Below are positions 9,543 to 20,154 of a stretch of DNA of 64,000 nucleotides, one piece after another. Both the position numbers and the translations under genes were made by a program. The DNA lies in contig NZ_CP067378.1 of assembly GCF_019565505.1 (NCBI RefSeq), positions 1,488,001 through 1,552,000 on the forward strand, in the 5' to 3' direction. Origin of the DNA: Flavobacterium davisii. GTDB lineage: Bacteria > Bacteroidota > Bacteroidia > Flavobacteriales > Flavobacteriaceae. How positions within the stretch are numbered: position 1 is the stretch's first letter; each line of letters opens with the position of its first letter. The notes below the pieces were generated by a model that made no database searches, was not told the DNA's origin, and saw only the letters and a list, made by a program, of their open reading frames with translations.

Positions 9543-10064
9543 ATGAATATTTTAAAAAAATTATTTCTATGTTTTTACATGATAAGTTTTTATTGTGTTG
9601 CTCAAAAAAATGTAAAAAACACAGTAATAGATAGTTGTCACATTACGCAAACTAGACAAAAATTAGATGGCCGTTTTTTTGCCAGTCCCAATCCTATACT
9701 TTTAATAGTAAATAATAGTAATGGTATTTTTACTACATTACAATTTGGAAAACGTAAACGTAAAATATTCATGTATTTCAAAGTACATGATAATAGTGTT
9801 TGCATTGAAGAAAAAAAGATTTTCGATTTCAACTTTAAAAATGGGGATGTGATACACTTAGAAAATCATTTCCCCATAAATTGTGATGGTATTTTTATTC
9901 ATCAATTAAGTAGAAGAACTTTTAAAAGACTCACAAGCCTAGAATTAAATAGTATAAAAGTTTTTACTGTTCATAAAAATTATGAAATTTTATTAAACAA
10001 ATCTCAAAACCAAGAAATAGTAAAGGATTTAATTTGCTTAAAAACTTATAAAATAAAAAAATAA
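9543..10064 (+). CDS. Exported protein of unknown function in T6SS operon
   Basis: The 173-aa product has a signal peptide (residues 1-20, ending at YCVAQ) and a basic, beta-rich body with several Cys. I do not recognise a family. It is within the core T6SS operon, 18 bases after tssO, and its stop overlaps the next start (TAATG at 10062-10066), so it is translationally coupled to the next unknown gene. A periplasmic T6SS-iii component is the natural inference from position only. Confidence 0.55.
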   Translation: MNILKKLFLCFYMISFYCVAQKNVKNTVIDSCHITQTRQKLDGRFFASPNPILLIVNNSNGIFTTLQFGKRKRKIFMYFKVHDNSVCIEEKKIFDFNFKNGDVIHLENHFPINCDGIFIHQLSRRTFKRLTSLELNSIKVFTVHKNYEILLNKSQNQEIVKDLICLKTYKIKK

Positions 10065-10756
10065 TGAGTCCAATACCTCAACTTAATTTATCCTTAGGAA
10101 TGACCGACAACCCAGGATCCCCTTTTTATGGAGGAAAAGGAGAAATGGGACAAGTTTCAAAAACAGACTCAGAACTTCGAACACATAAAATTTCTTTAAC
10201 CATTTCGGATTTAGAAGTAGGTAAAATTTCTCTAACCATTAACAACCAAAATGTAGAAATTCCAACTTACAAGATGATTGTTAGTGATGATAAAACAAAC
10301 GAAACTACCGTTTATCAAGTAACAAGAGATATTTTTAGTTTCGTTAAAAAAAACACCAAAAAAGGGCTTTTGTCTTTTTTTGGATTTAAGAATTTTGACA
10401 AAACCTCATCCTTATATGAAAACATTCCGTATGAACCTAACGATGAAATCGAAATACTAAACCTATCAAAATATCGAAATATTTCGCATGATAGCTTAAT
10501 ATATCAGTTTAATAATCCAGAAAAAGTATATCTATTTTCGGGTAATATTAATCAAATCACAATCCCTGAAAATAACCCCTATTTTATCATTGTAGATAAT
10601 AACGACGGTAAAAGCTTTATTGGTGATATTCTTTATAGAGAAAAATTCCTCAAACTAACACCTAAAGTCGAACTAAAAATAATTAAAAGAAATAAAATTC
10701 CAAAAGAAATGGAAGTAAATGAAAATGGAAGTATTCAAAAATTAATTTATCTATAA
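10064..10756 (+). CDS. Unknown protein between tssO and tssE
   Basis: The 230-aa product has no signal peptide or membrane helix. The N-terminus is Gly/Pro/Ser-rich (MSPIPQLNLSLG...GSPFYGGKG), then comes a beta-rich body. It overlaps the previous stop by one base and is 2 bases before tssE, so it is made with the baseplate proteins. A cytoplasmic baseplate or spike accessory is possible, but no family was recognised. Confidence 0.5.
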   Translation: MSPIPQLNLSLGMTDNPGSPFYGGKGEMGQVSKTDSELRTHKISLTISDLEVGKISLTINNQNVEIPTYKMIVSDDKTNETTVYQVTRDIFSFVKKNTKKGLLSFFGFKNFDKTSSLYENIPYEPNDEIEILNLSKYRNISHDSLIYQFNNPEKVYLFSGNINQITIPENNPYFIIVDNNDGKSFIGDILYREKFLKLTPKVELKIIKRNKIPKEMEVNENGSIQKLIYL

Positions 10757-10758
10757 GC

Positions 10759-11190
10759 ATGATTAGAGGTTCATATTTTAAAATACCGATTGATTTTGAC
10801 GCAATCATAAGAAAACAAGATGCTATTAACATTAGTATTGATACATCAATAGCGCAACACATTTTTTTAATAGCCACTACCTCTTTTGGCGAATGCAAAT
10901 TTAATGACAGCTATGGAACCGAAATATGGGAAATGGATTTTGATATTTTAAAAACGGACAACATCCTAAAAGAAACGATTACAAACACATTAAAAAATGC
11001 AATTTCAACTTATGAAAAGAGACTCTCTCTAGAAGATGTTGATGTTGTTATATCCGATATAAATATTGGTAGCATAGGTAAAAAAAGAATTAAAAAATGC
11101 GTCTCTTTTAGTGTTAAAGGACAAGTTTTTGAAACCAATAGAGCCTTCCTTTTCCAAAGTTCATTTTTTGTTGGTCCCTTATCCTATTAA
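10759..11190 (+). CDS. tssE: T6SS baseplate subunit TssE (gp25-like)
   Basis: TssE is the gp25-type baseplate subunit that starts sheath assembly. The 143-aa product shows the family features: a start motif IPIDF, then FGECKFNDSYGTEIWE, then a C-terminal strand region (VSFSVKGQVF). It lies between the unknown 230-aa gene and tssF, with a 29-base gap to tssF. The frame is intact. Confidence 0.85.
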   Translation: MIRGSYFKIPIDFDAIIRKQDAINISIDTSIAQHIFLIATTSFGECKFNDSYGTEIWEMDFDILKTDNILKETITNTLKNAISTYEKRLSLEDVDVVISDINIGSIGKKRIKKCVSFSVKGQVFETNRAFLFQSSFFVGPLSY

Positions 11191-11219
11191 TTTTCTTCCG
11201 CAATCTAAAACAAAATCCT

Positions 11220-13046
11220 ATGAATCAAGAACGCATAAAAGATCGTATTTTAAGAAAAGCATCTAGACTATGGGGCTTTAATGAATTACAAACAGAATCA
11301 TCATTTGATCCTATTGTTGGATTATTACTCACAGCTTGTGCTTCTGAATTAGAAAAACTAAACACTGACCTAGAAGATTCTAGGTCAAGAATAATTGAAA
11401 GAGTACTCGACCTAATGTTTCCTGAAGAAGTATCAGGTGTTACGCCTTCCAGTGCTATAGTACAATTATTCCCAACAGAAAATAATGTAAAAATATCAAA
11501 ATACAATCGGTTTAAAGGAACTAAAAAAATTACCAATATTTATAATCCAACCGAAGTTTTACAAAAAGAAGTCTTTTTGGTCCCACAATAGAAACCACAC
11601 TAACTACCGCTAAAGTAGCATATTTAGCCTATGGAAATTCCTTAAAAAAAATAGATAATTTCTTTTTAATGATATTATTAGCACCTCCTCTAATAATTTT
11701 ATTCCTAAAGGTGAATTATGGATTGGTCTAAAATGTTCCGATACTGAAAATATTATAAACCCAACATTTTACGTTAACATCAATAACAGTTACCAAAAAG
11801 ATCTCTTTTTTTACTATTTACGACAAGCTAAAATACACTTTGGAAATCAAGAATTTACCTTTAACGAAGGTTATAATGCCACTGAAGAAGCTTTTAATTT
11901 TGAAAATATTGTTCATAAAAATTACTCTAATCTAGACCAAATAAACAACAGGATAAATAATTTTTATCTACCTCATTTTTTTCACCCTAAGCGGAACCAT
12001 CAATCAAGCAGAAAAAAACAATTCAGATGCGCTATTCCAAAACTATTTTCCAAATCACAAATTAGAAGAAGAACAATCTATTATATGGCTACGAGTTGAA
12101 TTAACCGAAATAATAGGAAATGACGTGCTAGAAAACGTGTCAATAACACTCAACTGTCTACCTGTCGTAAACAAAAAAATTTCTAAAGCCTCCCATCGAG
12201 TTACAGGTGCCTTAAACATAGTTCCCATAGATTCCGATGAATTTTTCTTAGACTTAGATCATGTTTCTAATGATGAAGGATATCGTTACGATTTAAAAAA
12301 TTATGATGATAGCAAATCTGGATCCATTACACTCAGACACGGTGGCGTTTCTCGTTTTGATCAAAGAAGAGCCTCCGATCTTTTACAACAGCTACTAGAA
12401 CTTATCAAAGATGAAACAGCTTCTTTTATGAGTATAGGAAACGATGCTACAAGAGAAACACTAAAACAGATTAATCAAAATGTTGCCGCTTTGTATCAGC
12501 TATCCAAAGAAAAACATTTTGAAAGACCCAATAATCCTTACTTAACCGTTAATGCCACCGCTAAAGATGAATCTGGTTTCTTTTGTAATATAGCCTTTTG
12601 GACAACCCTAGGAGATGAGGCAAACGATATAAAAATGGGCTCCGTTTTGTCACTAGAAGAAGGGGGTATAATGCTACTAGAAAAAAATATAATGTTAGTA
12701 ACCCCTACCGTTGGAGGGAGAAAAGGATTATCTACCAAAGATAAAATACTAGAATATAGAAACTCCTTATTAACCCGCGGACGAATAGTAACAATAGCCG
12801 ATATTAAGGCATACGCCTTAAATCATTTTAAAAATACTATTACAAAAATTGAAATAAAAAAAGGAACCAAAAAGAAAGTTCTACAAAAGAAGGTTTTGCC
12901 AGAACAATAGATATATATCTACATAAAAATACAGAGATAACCGATATAATGAAAGAATCAGAATGGCATTATCTATGCGATAGCTTCTTAATTAATTTAA
13001 AAAAATCTCTTCTAATGTGTATCCTTATACCCTCAATACCATTTAA
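11220..13046 (+). CDS. tssF: T6SS baseplate subunit TssF (five indels)
   Basis: TssF is the large baseplate wedge protein that pairs with TssG. The start (MNQERIKDRILRKASRLWG) and the motif RIIERVLDLMFPEE are typical. Translation breaks at about 11575 (missing T), 11670 (missing base), 11980 (extra T), 12890 (missing A) and 13010 (missing A); correcting all five gives ~609 aa, a normal TssF length. The C-terminus ends at a TAA at 13044-13046. All breaks are in A or T runs, so the gene is probably intact in the organism. Confidence 0.8.
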
Positions 13047-13054
13047 ATCAACGT

Positions 13055-14219
13055 ATGCGTTTTACTTGGCCTACATATAGCGTTAAAAAAGGTGACACTT
13101 TAGAATCAGTAGCAAAAGAATTAGGTATTCGTGTAGAAACCTTAAAATGGCATCATAACAACTATTGTACTTATGAAAACTTATTAAATCATGATATTAC
13201 ACACCAAAAAGAACTTATAATACCCAACGATACTGAAAAAGAGCAAACAAGTATAAATTCCAATACTCTACAAAAACAAAAAAATGTAAACTTTTCATCT
13301 AACAATGGATTATTTTATAATCCTATCAATACCTTCTGTAAGTATGGCATTATGATTACAATAAAAGAAGAAGAAGAAGAAAATGAAATAAAATATGAAA
13401 CCACTGTAAAATGGGTTCAAAAATTCGAAAACTGTCACATTTTTGAAATAAATCCTGTCGGAAAACCATTTGTAAACCAAGAAGAAATAAATAACATAGC
13501 TGATACCCTTGCCTACGAAACTGCCAAGGTACTCTATCCTATGCACCTTATGGTAGACGAAAAAGGAAATTGGGAACAAGTCGCAAAATGTACCGTTTAT
13601 CCCAAACGTTGGAAAATCATAAAAAACAACATACTCCAAAACTTTGAAGGGAACATGGTAGCAGAATATTTTCAGGAAATTGAAAATATTCTAGAAAATC
13701 CAGAAAGGATTAATACCTATATGCTAGACGATTATTTTTTACGAACACTCTTCCTTGGCTATTGCTTTGAATACGGAAAAGAATTTCAAACAGAAAAGAA
13801 AATAACATTCCCTATTCTAAACAATTACACAGAACCTTCTTATAAAGTACAAGCTGCCATAAATCCTTATCTAAATGAATCTAATTTTATTCATATCACC
13901 TATGAAGGAATACTACATGATCCACGCACAAAAAATGAATTTATAAATGAACAACATTACTCATTTATACAAAACGAAGAAGAAGAAAAAGCCTCTGGAC
14001 ACTTTTTTTCTCAAAGCTTTTTTAGATCCTAATACGGCGGTACCCGATTCCATTTATTTAGAATGCAGTATATCGTTAAACAAAACCAAAAAAATAACCG
14101 TTCTTATATCTGATATTTCAAATAAAGAAATACCTTATGTTCACAAAAGTTCTAACTTATTAGTAGACGAAAATACAACAAACAACAAGAAAAAAAGGTT
14201 TTTGGGGAAATCTTTTTAA
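13055..14219 (+). CDS. LysM-domain protein of the T6SS effector module
   Basis: The protein begins with a LysM domain (residues ~8-55: YSVKKGDTLESVAKELGI ... ELIIP) and has no signal peptide, so it is not sent out by Sec. The rest (~330 aa) is not recognised. One extra T near 14020 breaks the frame; corrected length is ~387 aa. It lies between tssF and the DUF4280 PAAR-like gene. A cytoplasmic LysM protein in this place may be loaded on the T6SS tube or act as an adaptor for the effector; that is inference. Confidence 0.65.
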
Positions 14220-14239
14220 ACAAACTAAAAAACAAATCA

Positions 14240-14746
14240 ATGTCAGAAAAACATGTAGTGGTACAAGGAGCCAAGTGCCAGTGCCAATATGGGCAAATGC
14301 CTGATAAAATAAAAGTTCTTTCACACAAAAAAGAATACGCCAATGATCCTAAAGGTAGTCAAAAACTCATTGTAACAACAAAAGAAATAGGCAGTGCCAC
14401 CTTAGAAAAAAACACCTTTGGAAACTGTCCTAAAATGGGTAATCCCGCCCCTCCTTGTAAACCCGTTATAACAGAATGGAAAAACTTTTATAAAAAAGTA
14501 ACTCTTAGCAACGGTGGAAACCTAATTTTAGAAAACAGCAAAGCCGTATGCGCTATAGCTGGCACTCCGTGTATTGAAATTATAGATCATGGGCAACGCA
14601 CCAATGCCAGTCCACAAAATTTTAAAAATGCCAATAAGGACATCCTTAAACAAATTAATCCCTTGGTAAATCCCTTAAAAATGTACAAAAAAAGTGCTCT
14701 ACACCGAGAAATAGAAACAGCACACCAATCCCCTAACAATAACTAA
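14240..14746 (+). CDS. DUF4280 PAAR-like spike-tip protein
   Basis: The 168-aa product matches the DUF4280 family: VVQGAKCQCQYG at the start, FGNCPKMGNPAPPC in the middle and AVCAIAGTPCIEI near the end. These proteins are PAAR-like: three Cys/His-containing layers form the sharp tip of the T6SS spike. It is placed directly before the large effector gene (3 bases apart), so it most likely carries that effector on the spike. The C-terminus (~40 aa) is polar and may be the binding part. Confidence 0.85.
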   Translation: MSEKHVVVQGAKCQCQYGQMPDKIKVLSHKKEYANDPKGSQKLIVTTKEIGSATLEKNTFGNCPKMGNPAPPCKPVITEWKNFYKKVTLSNGGNLILENSKAVCAIAGTPCIEIIDHGQRTNASPQNFKNANKDILKQINPLVNPLKMYKKSALHREIETAHQSPNNN

Positions 14747-14749
14747 ATT

Positions 14750-17606
14750 ATGATAGGAGGAATAAAAAAAAATACATTACGCCAAAGGCCTTATTTTTAA
14801 AGAAAAATCAATTCCCAACCAAATACTGGTCATTGCACCCGATGAATTCGTTTGGTTTTCTATAGAGTGGATAGAAACAACCCCAGAAAAAGAAAAACAA
14901 AGAAATGTCGTTTGGATATGGCAAGAAGGCAATAGAAAAACCGTTTTAAAAAAACAGTTCTCAATAGTGCAATGCTTTATGGTATCAAAATACCCAAAAA
15001 ACTATGCGGATTTACCTATTTTATTGAAGCTAGTTTGTCTGGCAATAGAAACAACTCCAAAACAAATCATAAAGGCCTACACATTAGCGGATACTGCCCA
15101 CCACGCATAACTGCTAGTAAATGGGCTGTAAGTAGTGACGGTACTCCCGCAGCCCAACAAAAACAATTTGCTTATGGCGAACGAGTATACCTAAACTTAG
15201 ATACAGAAGGTATAAACGGTTATAAAAACCTGACCATAGAAATATATGCTCATAAAACACTAGCACCTGATCCGCTTACCAGAACCATTGTAGGAGTTGA
15301 TGTAACAGATGGCGAAATAAATCTTGAGATAAACAATACCCTTATTTGGTATGGTAAACATTTATTTCCTAAAGAAGTAATGGAATTTTATGTAAAAGTA
15401 AAATTACCAAACGGCCGGTACATAAAAGATCATAACGGCGATATTATACACGCCCGATATCTACGTATAAAACCCCAACAAGTTTTTCAAATGCCTGAGC
15501 CTCCCAAAAATACTACAGCTCTAAAAGTAGGTAACAATAAAACCAATCTAAAAAATTACCATCCCTGTAAATTAAGCAAAGTACAACTTACAGAAGCAGG
15601 AAACCCTTTTATATATTTTTGAAGAAGGCGAAACCTTATTAAAAAAACAACGCACCACCCTAAAAAGAGTATCTCAAAGTGTATACTTTGATTACGATGA
15701 GTATCATTTACGAAATGATGCCAGAAAAACACTAGACCTACTCCTAGACTTTTTACTTTATAATCCTTTTTAAATATGATCCTAGAAGGTCATGCAGACG
15801 ACAGAGGAAGCCTAGATTACAACCAAACCCTATCTGAAAAAGAGCCCATAGCGTAAAAAACTATTTACTTGAAAAAGGATTAAAAGACGAGCGAATAAAA
15901 ACACGCGGATTTGGCGAAGCACGCAACGCTATAAAAGCCACTACCGAAATCCAACACGCTAAAAATCGTCGTACCATTATAGAATTTAATTATAACGAAT
16001 ACGATAGCAATGCGATAGTTTATCAAACCCTAGCAGGGAGCGCATTAAAACCCAAAAACATAACGCTAACTCTAATAGACCATGACACGGTAAAATGTAT
16101 GCGTAATCACGATCCCCATCAAAAAGAGATACAAATACAAGTTAATGAAGAAAAAGTTCTAGTAAAAGGTAGCCGGGTAAATATGAGTATAAAAAGTTCT
16201 GTACCTCCACATTTTACTGCTACTTATTTATCATACCTAATACAGTACTTAACCCCGGTGCTACCCTAAATTATTCATATTATATCAACTTTCACACCTG
16301 CGCTTATTTTGCCGATAAAACCTACCCTAGTTTACAAATGCTTATCTACCCTGACTTGGTTTGGATAGCGAACTTGCAATATAATTTTAAAGAAAAAGGC
16401 GATTACTTTTTTCACGATAAAAAACTAGAATTAGAGCAGGGTATAAAAACAGTTTTAGACGAATTTAGAAATTCTTTAATGGGTAAAATACTAAAATACT
16501 TACCCACAAGATTTGCGCAAGACTTATTATTTAATTACATAGAGAAAGAAGCAGAAATATACAAATATGGTGCACACGTTATACACGACCGTGATATAGA
16601 AAAAGCGGGCGAAGTATTAGTATTAAAAGGCACAGAAGTAAATTTAATTACTCAAACAAAATATACTAGGTATGCCGCTGCTTATGCTATATATGCCATG
16701 GTATTACTTACGATAGTTATAGAAATCATTATCACTTACTTAACTAGAGGTAGAAACCTAACAGGAAAAGCAGAGAAAATTCAAAAGGTTTTACGCAAAA
16801 TAAAAGCCCTTGAAAAAATAGCAGAACGGAAAGGCGGTGTAGATATAGAAATTATCCCGCCAAGTATTGCCATAAATGCAGGGATGTACTACAAACAATT
16901 AGCCAACCGCAATATGGCAATGTTCTATGAAGTCAATGTAAAAGCAGACCCAATAGTAGCCGTTGAGATAAAAAAAGAATTTGATTTGCTCGATTTGATG
17001 GACAAAGGAATCGATATAGCCAACGCCAAAACGCCTAACGATCCACAAGTACAAGAACAATTAAAGCAAAACGCGCCTAATAACTCCAAAATCAAAAAAT
17101 ACCTTAACGCAGCAGGTTTAAAAGTTACAGGCGAAATAGTCGTAACAGGCGAAATTGGTTTTGAGCATAATGTTATTGTAAATCCGCTTACAAAAGAATT
17201 AACTATTATAGATCATTTAAAAAATGGTTTTGTAAATAAGAATGGAGTATTGTTCAAAGAGCAGATTAAATTTGATGCAAAGATTACAGGGAAATATAAA
17301 AATGAATTTAAAGTTTTTAATCTTCAAAATAAAATAGAGGGTAATTTAGAAGTTGATATGAAAGGGGCCATAGGGTTAAAAATTAAATATGGATATGAAA
17401 ATGAACAAGGCCTTTTTTTAAATCAAAAATTATATTTTTCAGGTTTGAAAGGAACATATAAAGGGCAATTTAAAGCTCAAAATAGTAAATATGGTAAATA
17501 CGAATATCAAACAAATAATGGTAACCCGACACCTTTTACGCTTTTAGAACCTTTTGAACTCGATTTAATAACAATTCAAATGTTTAATCATAACAAAAAA
17601 GAATAA
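14750..17606 (+). CDS. T6SS effector with OmpA-like domain and variable C-terminal toxin tail
   Basis: One large gene (~950 aa corrected) with six single-base breaks (near 14770, 14955, 15615, 15765, 15845, 16230). Order of parts: N-terminal module (VWIWQEGNRKT); beta-rich middle; OmpA C-terminal peptidoglycan-binding domain at residues ~300-415 (VYFDYDEYHLR ... LEGHADDRGSLDYNQTLSEKRAHSV); a strongly hydrophobic helix near 645-665 (YAIYAMVLLTIVIEIIITYL); then a beta-rich tail from residue ~775. The tail starts at a repeat that recurs twice downstream. It follows the PAAR-like gene and precedes a lipoprotein by 2 bases, so it is the likely antibacterial effector with cognate immunity. The hydrophobic helix and lipoprotein immunity suggest a target in the periplasm or membrane. 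Toxic activity is not known. Confidence 0.75.
17068..17338 (+). repeat. Junction repeat copy 1 (271 bp) inside effector gene
   Basis: This 271-bp segment, starting AAAACGCGCCTAATAACTCC, encodes the first part of the toxin tail. It is almost identical to 18600-18870 (two differences seen, no indels) and to 20153-20353. It marks the point where the constant effector body meets the exchangeable tail. Confidence 0.92.
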
Positions 17607-17608
17607 TA

Positions 17609-18601
17609 ATGAAAAAAGTAATTTTAATTTCAATATTATTATCAACAAATGTAAGTTGTGTAAAAAAAGAAACAAAAATGGTATATTCAGAAGTAAATGC
17701 AAACAATATTGTAAATGAAATATGTAAAACTATAAAACATTACGATGAGGAAAAAATCTATACATTAGATTATACGTCAAGTTATAGTTTTTTTGAAGTT
17801 TTTATTAATGACTATCCTCTTGATAATGATTTTGATGATTTTTCTTCTAGTTCTGCTTTTGAAATTAATCCATTGATATATAAGAGCGGAAAATATAAAG
17901 TAAAATACAAAATGTATCCAGTTGGAAAAGTGTATAATGATATTTACAATGTATTGAGAGATAATAGTTATTTAGAAATTAAATTAGCATCTTATGATTT
18001 AAAGAATGAAAGAGCATCAGACGTAATTTATTCTCATTACAAAACCCCAATGAATAAAGTACAAATTAGCGAAAAATACAGCGAGGAAAAATTTGTAGGT
18101 GCTGGTAAAACGTATTATGAAGGTAGTTTTGATGTAGATGTACAAGTACCCTACGAGATTCATCCAGCATTTGAAAAAGCTAAGGATTTGCGAAAAATGG
18201 ATAAAAAAGAGCTTGAAACTAAATTATTGAGTACCTACCAAAAAGTATGGAATATATTTCAAAATAAAGAATATGATAATATTGCTAGAATTTCGTTTGA
18301 TAGTATGAAAGACGAATTAGTAAGTAAATACGCATCTAAAGAAGATGTTGAATTTTATTGGAATACATTATTAACATCATATAAAAGTGATACTTTTCAA
18401 ATGCAACCTATTAAGGATTACAAACTAGATTTTTTTGCAGATGGTAAACTAGTTGCTTTGATGCTCACTACTAAAGATAATAACTACAGAGGTAATACAG
18501 CATTATGGGCTAAAGTAAAAGATGGTATTGGTACTAGACCGTTATTTTTAAATCGTTATTTCTACATTCCAGAGGGCGAAACAGAGTTTAAAGTGTATTA
18601 A
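17609..18601 (+). CDS. Predicted immunity lipoprotein 1
   Basis: The 330-aa product has a lipoprotein signal peptide (STNVSC, Cys ~16) and a soluble body without further membrane helices. It starts 2 bases after the effector stop, the usual place of an immunity gene. A paralogue at 19165 is of almost the same length and matches it throughout, most strongly at the C-terminus (IPEGETEFKVY is identical). Localisation in the periplasm by a lipid anchor agrees with protection against a T6SS effector delivered there. No Pfam family was recognised; immunity is inferred from position. Confidence 0.65.
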   Translation: MKKVILISILLSTNVSCVKKETKMVYSEVNANNIVNEICKTIKHYDEEKIYTLDYTSSYSFFEVFINDYPLDNDFDDFSSSSAFEINPLIYKSGKYKVKYKMYPVGKVYNDIYNVLRDNSYLEIKLASYDLKNERASDVIYSHYKTPMNKVQISEKYSEEKFVGAGKTYYEGSFDVDVQVPYEIHPAFEKAKDLRKMDKKELETKLLSTYQKVWNIFQNKEYDNIARISFDSMKDELVSKYASKEDVEFYWNTLLTSYKSDTFQMQPIKDYKLDFFADGKLVALMLTTKDNNYRGNTALWAKVKDGIGTRPLFLNRYFYIPEGETEFKVY

Positions 18602-18870
18602 AACGCGCCTAATAACTCCAAAATCAAAAAATACCTTAACGCAGCAGGTTTAAAAGTTACAGGTGAAATAGTCGTAACAGGCGAAATTGGTTTTGAGCAT
18701 AATGTTATTGTAAATCCGCTTACAAAAGAATTAACTATTATAGATCATTTAAAAAATGGTTTTGTAAATAAGAATGAAGTATTGTTCAAAGAGCAGATTA
18801 AATTTGATGCAAAGATTACAGGGAAATATAAAAATGAATTTAAAGTTTTTAATCTTCAAAATAAAATAGA
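18600..18870 (+). repeat. Junction repeat copy 2
   Basis: Near-identical to 17068-17338. It begins within the TAA stop of immunity gene 1 (18599-18601), so each module runs exactly from repeat start to immunity stop. Confidence 0.92.
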
Positions 18871-19153
18871 AGCAAATTTAAAGATTGAAATTAATGGAAC
18901 TTTAGGATTAAAAATTTCTTATGGAGTTGATTTTGATGTAAGTAATCCGAATTATAAACCTAAAGGTGTATTTTTTAAACAAACATTGTTTTTTTCAGGA
19001 ATGAAAGGTGTTTATTATGGAAATTATGGAATGGAAAGTGATATTTTTGGAGAAATCGATGGTGAGACTAATAATGGAAAACCAACTCCTTTTACACTTT
19101 TAGAACCATTTGAACTGGACTTAATGACTATACAACTCTTTAATAACCATTAA
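18602..19153 (+). pseudogene. Orphan toxin tail without start codon (silent cassette)
   Basis: A 183-codon open frame begins right after the stop of immunity gene 1, in the same frame, with no own ATG or ribosome-binding site at its beginning. It aligns with the end of the effector from its junction repeat to the last residues (PTPFTLLEPFELDL is shared), but the middle 60-70 residues differ (for example VDFDVSNPNYKPKGVFFKQ). The first in-frame start-like codon is at 18782, inside the domain. This is the design of an orphan C-terminal module known in CDI and Rhs systems: it can become active only by recombining into the main gene. Confidence 0.8.
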
Positions 19154-19164
19154 AATAAATAAGT

Positions 19165-20154
19165 ATGAAAAAAATAATTTTAATAATGACTTTAATTAGT
19201 TTGGGAATAAATTGTAAAAAAGAACAGGCTATGCAAAATACTGAAATTAACGAAAATACACTAGTAACTGAAATCATTAAAAACATAAAACATTACCCAT
19301 CAGAAAAAATCTATACATTAGATTATAAATCAAATTATAGTTTTTTTGAAATTTTTGTTAATGATATACCAGTTGGAAAAGAATTTAAATATTTTTCTTC
19401 CAGTTCTGCTTTTGTAATTAATCCAAAAATTTTTAAGTCAGGAAAAGCAATTGTTAAATTTAAAATGTATCCAGTTGGAAAAGTTGATAATGATATTTAT
19501 AACACATTAATAGACGAATCTTATTTAGATATTACTCTTGCCTCTTATGATTTAAAAAATGAAAATGCATCAGACATTAAATATAATCATTATAAAACTC
19601 CAATGGACAAAGTCAAAATCAGCGAGAAGTATAGTCAAGAAAAATTTGTAGGAGCTGGTAAAACCTATTATGAAGGTAGTTTTGAGATAGAGGTAAAAGT
19701 GCCTTATGAAATACATCCTGCCTTTGAAAAAGGAAAGGATTTGCGAAAAATGGATAAAAAAGAACTTGAGGCTAAATTATTAAGTGCTTACCAAAAAGTA
19801 TGGAATATCTATCAAGATAAAGAGTATGATAATATTGCCAAATTATCCTATGAAAATTTAAAAGACCAATTTATTACAAAATATCAAGACGAAAAATCTA
19901 TTAAAAATATGTGGGAAACATTGCTAAGTGCATATAAGAATGATACTTTTCAAATGCAACCTATCAAGGATTACAGACTAGTTTTTTTTTCAGATGGTAA
20001 ACTAGTGGCTTTAATGCAAAATACAGAGGATTATAGATATAGAGGTAATACGGCATTATGGGCTAGAGTAAATCACGATGGAGGTATGCGCCCATTATTT
20101 TGTAATCGTTATTTCTACATTCCAGAGGGCGAAACAGAGTTTAAAGTGTATTAA
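19165..20154 (+). CDS. Predicted immunity lipoprotein 2
   Basis: The 329-aa product has a lipoprotein signal (SLGINCKKEQ) and is paralogous to the product of 17609-18601, with clear similarity over the full length and the highest near the C-terminus (DTFQMQPIKDY, NRYFYIPEGETEFKVY). It lies 11 bases after the orphan tail and has its own ATG. It is therefore probably expressed and would protect against relatives that carry the second tail. The N-terminal half differs more between the two proteins and may decide toxin specificity. Confidence 0.65.
   Translation: MKKIILIMTLISLGINCKKEQAMQNTEINENTLVTEIIKNIKHYPSEKIYTLDYKSNYSFFEIFVNDIPVGKEFKYFSSSSAFVINPKIFKSGKAIVKFKMYPVGKVDNDIYNTLIDESYLDITLASYDLKNENASDIKYNHYKTPMDKVKISEKYSQEKFVGAGKTYYEGSFEIEVKVPYEIHPAFEKGKDLRKMDKKELEAKLLSAYQKVWNIYQDKEYDNIAKLSYENLKDQFITKYQDEKSIKNMWETLLSAYKNDTFQMQPIKDYRLVFFSDGKLVALMQNTEDYRYRGNTALWARVNHDGGMRPLFCNRYFYIPEGETEFKVY

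Noticed and set aside
11220..13046. tssF as a decayed pseudogene
   Set aside because: All five breaks are single-base changes in A/T runs, the restored length is a multiple of three and the motifs are intact; neighbours and essential genes show the same pattern.
16338..17606. The 422-aa frame as a separate toxin gene
   Set aside because: The frame upstream continues into it after single-base correction near 16230 (VLNPGATLNYSY ... YPSLQ), so it is the C-terminal part of the OmpA-containing effector.
18782..19153. The second toxin tail as a normal 123-aa gene
   Set aside because: The alleged start is inside the conserved domain; homology extends in frame upstream to the immunity stop, so this is a start-less cassette.
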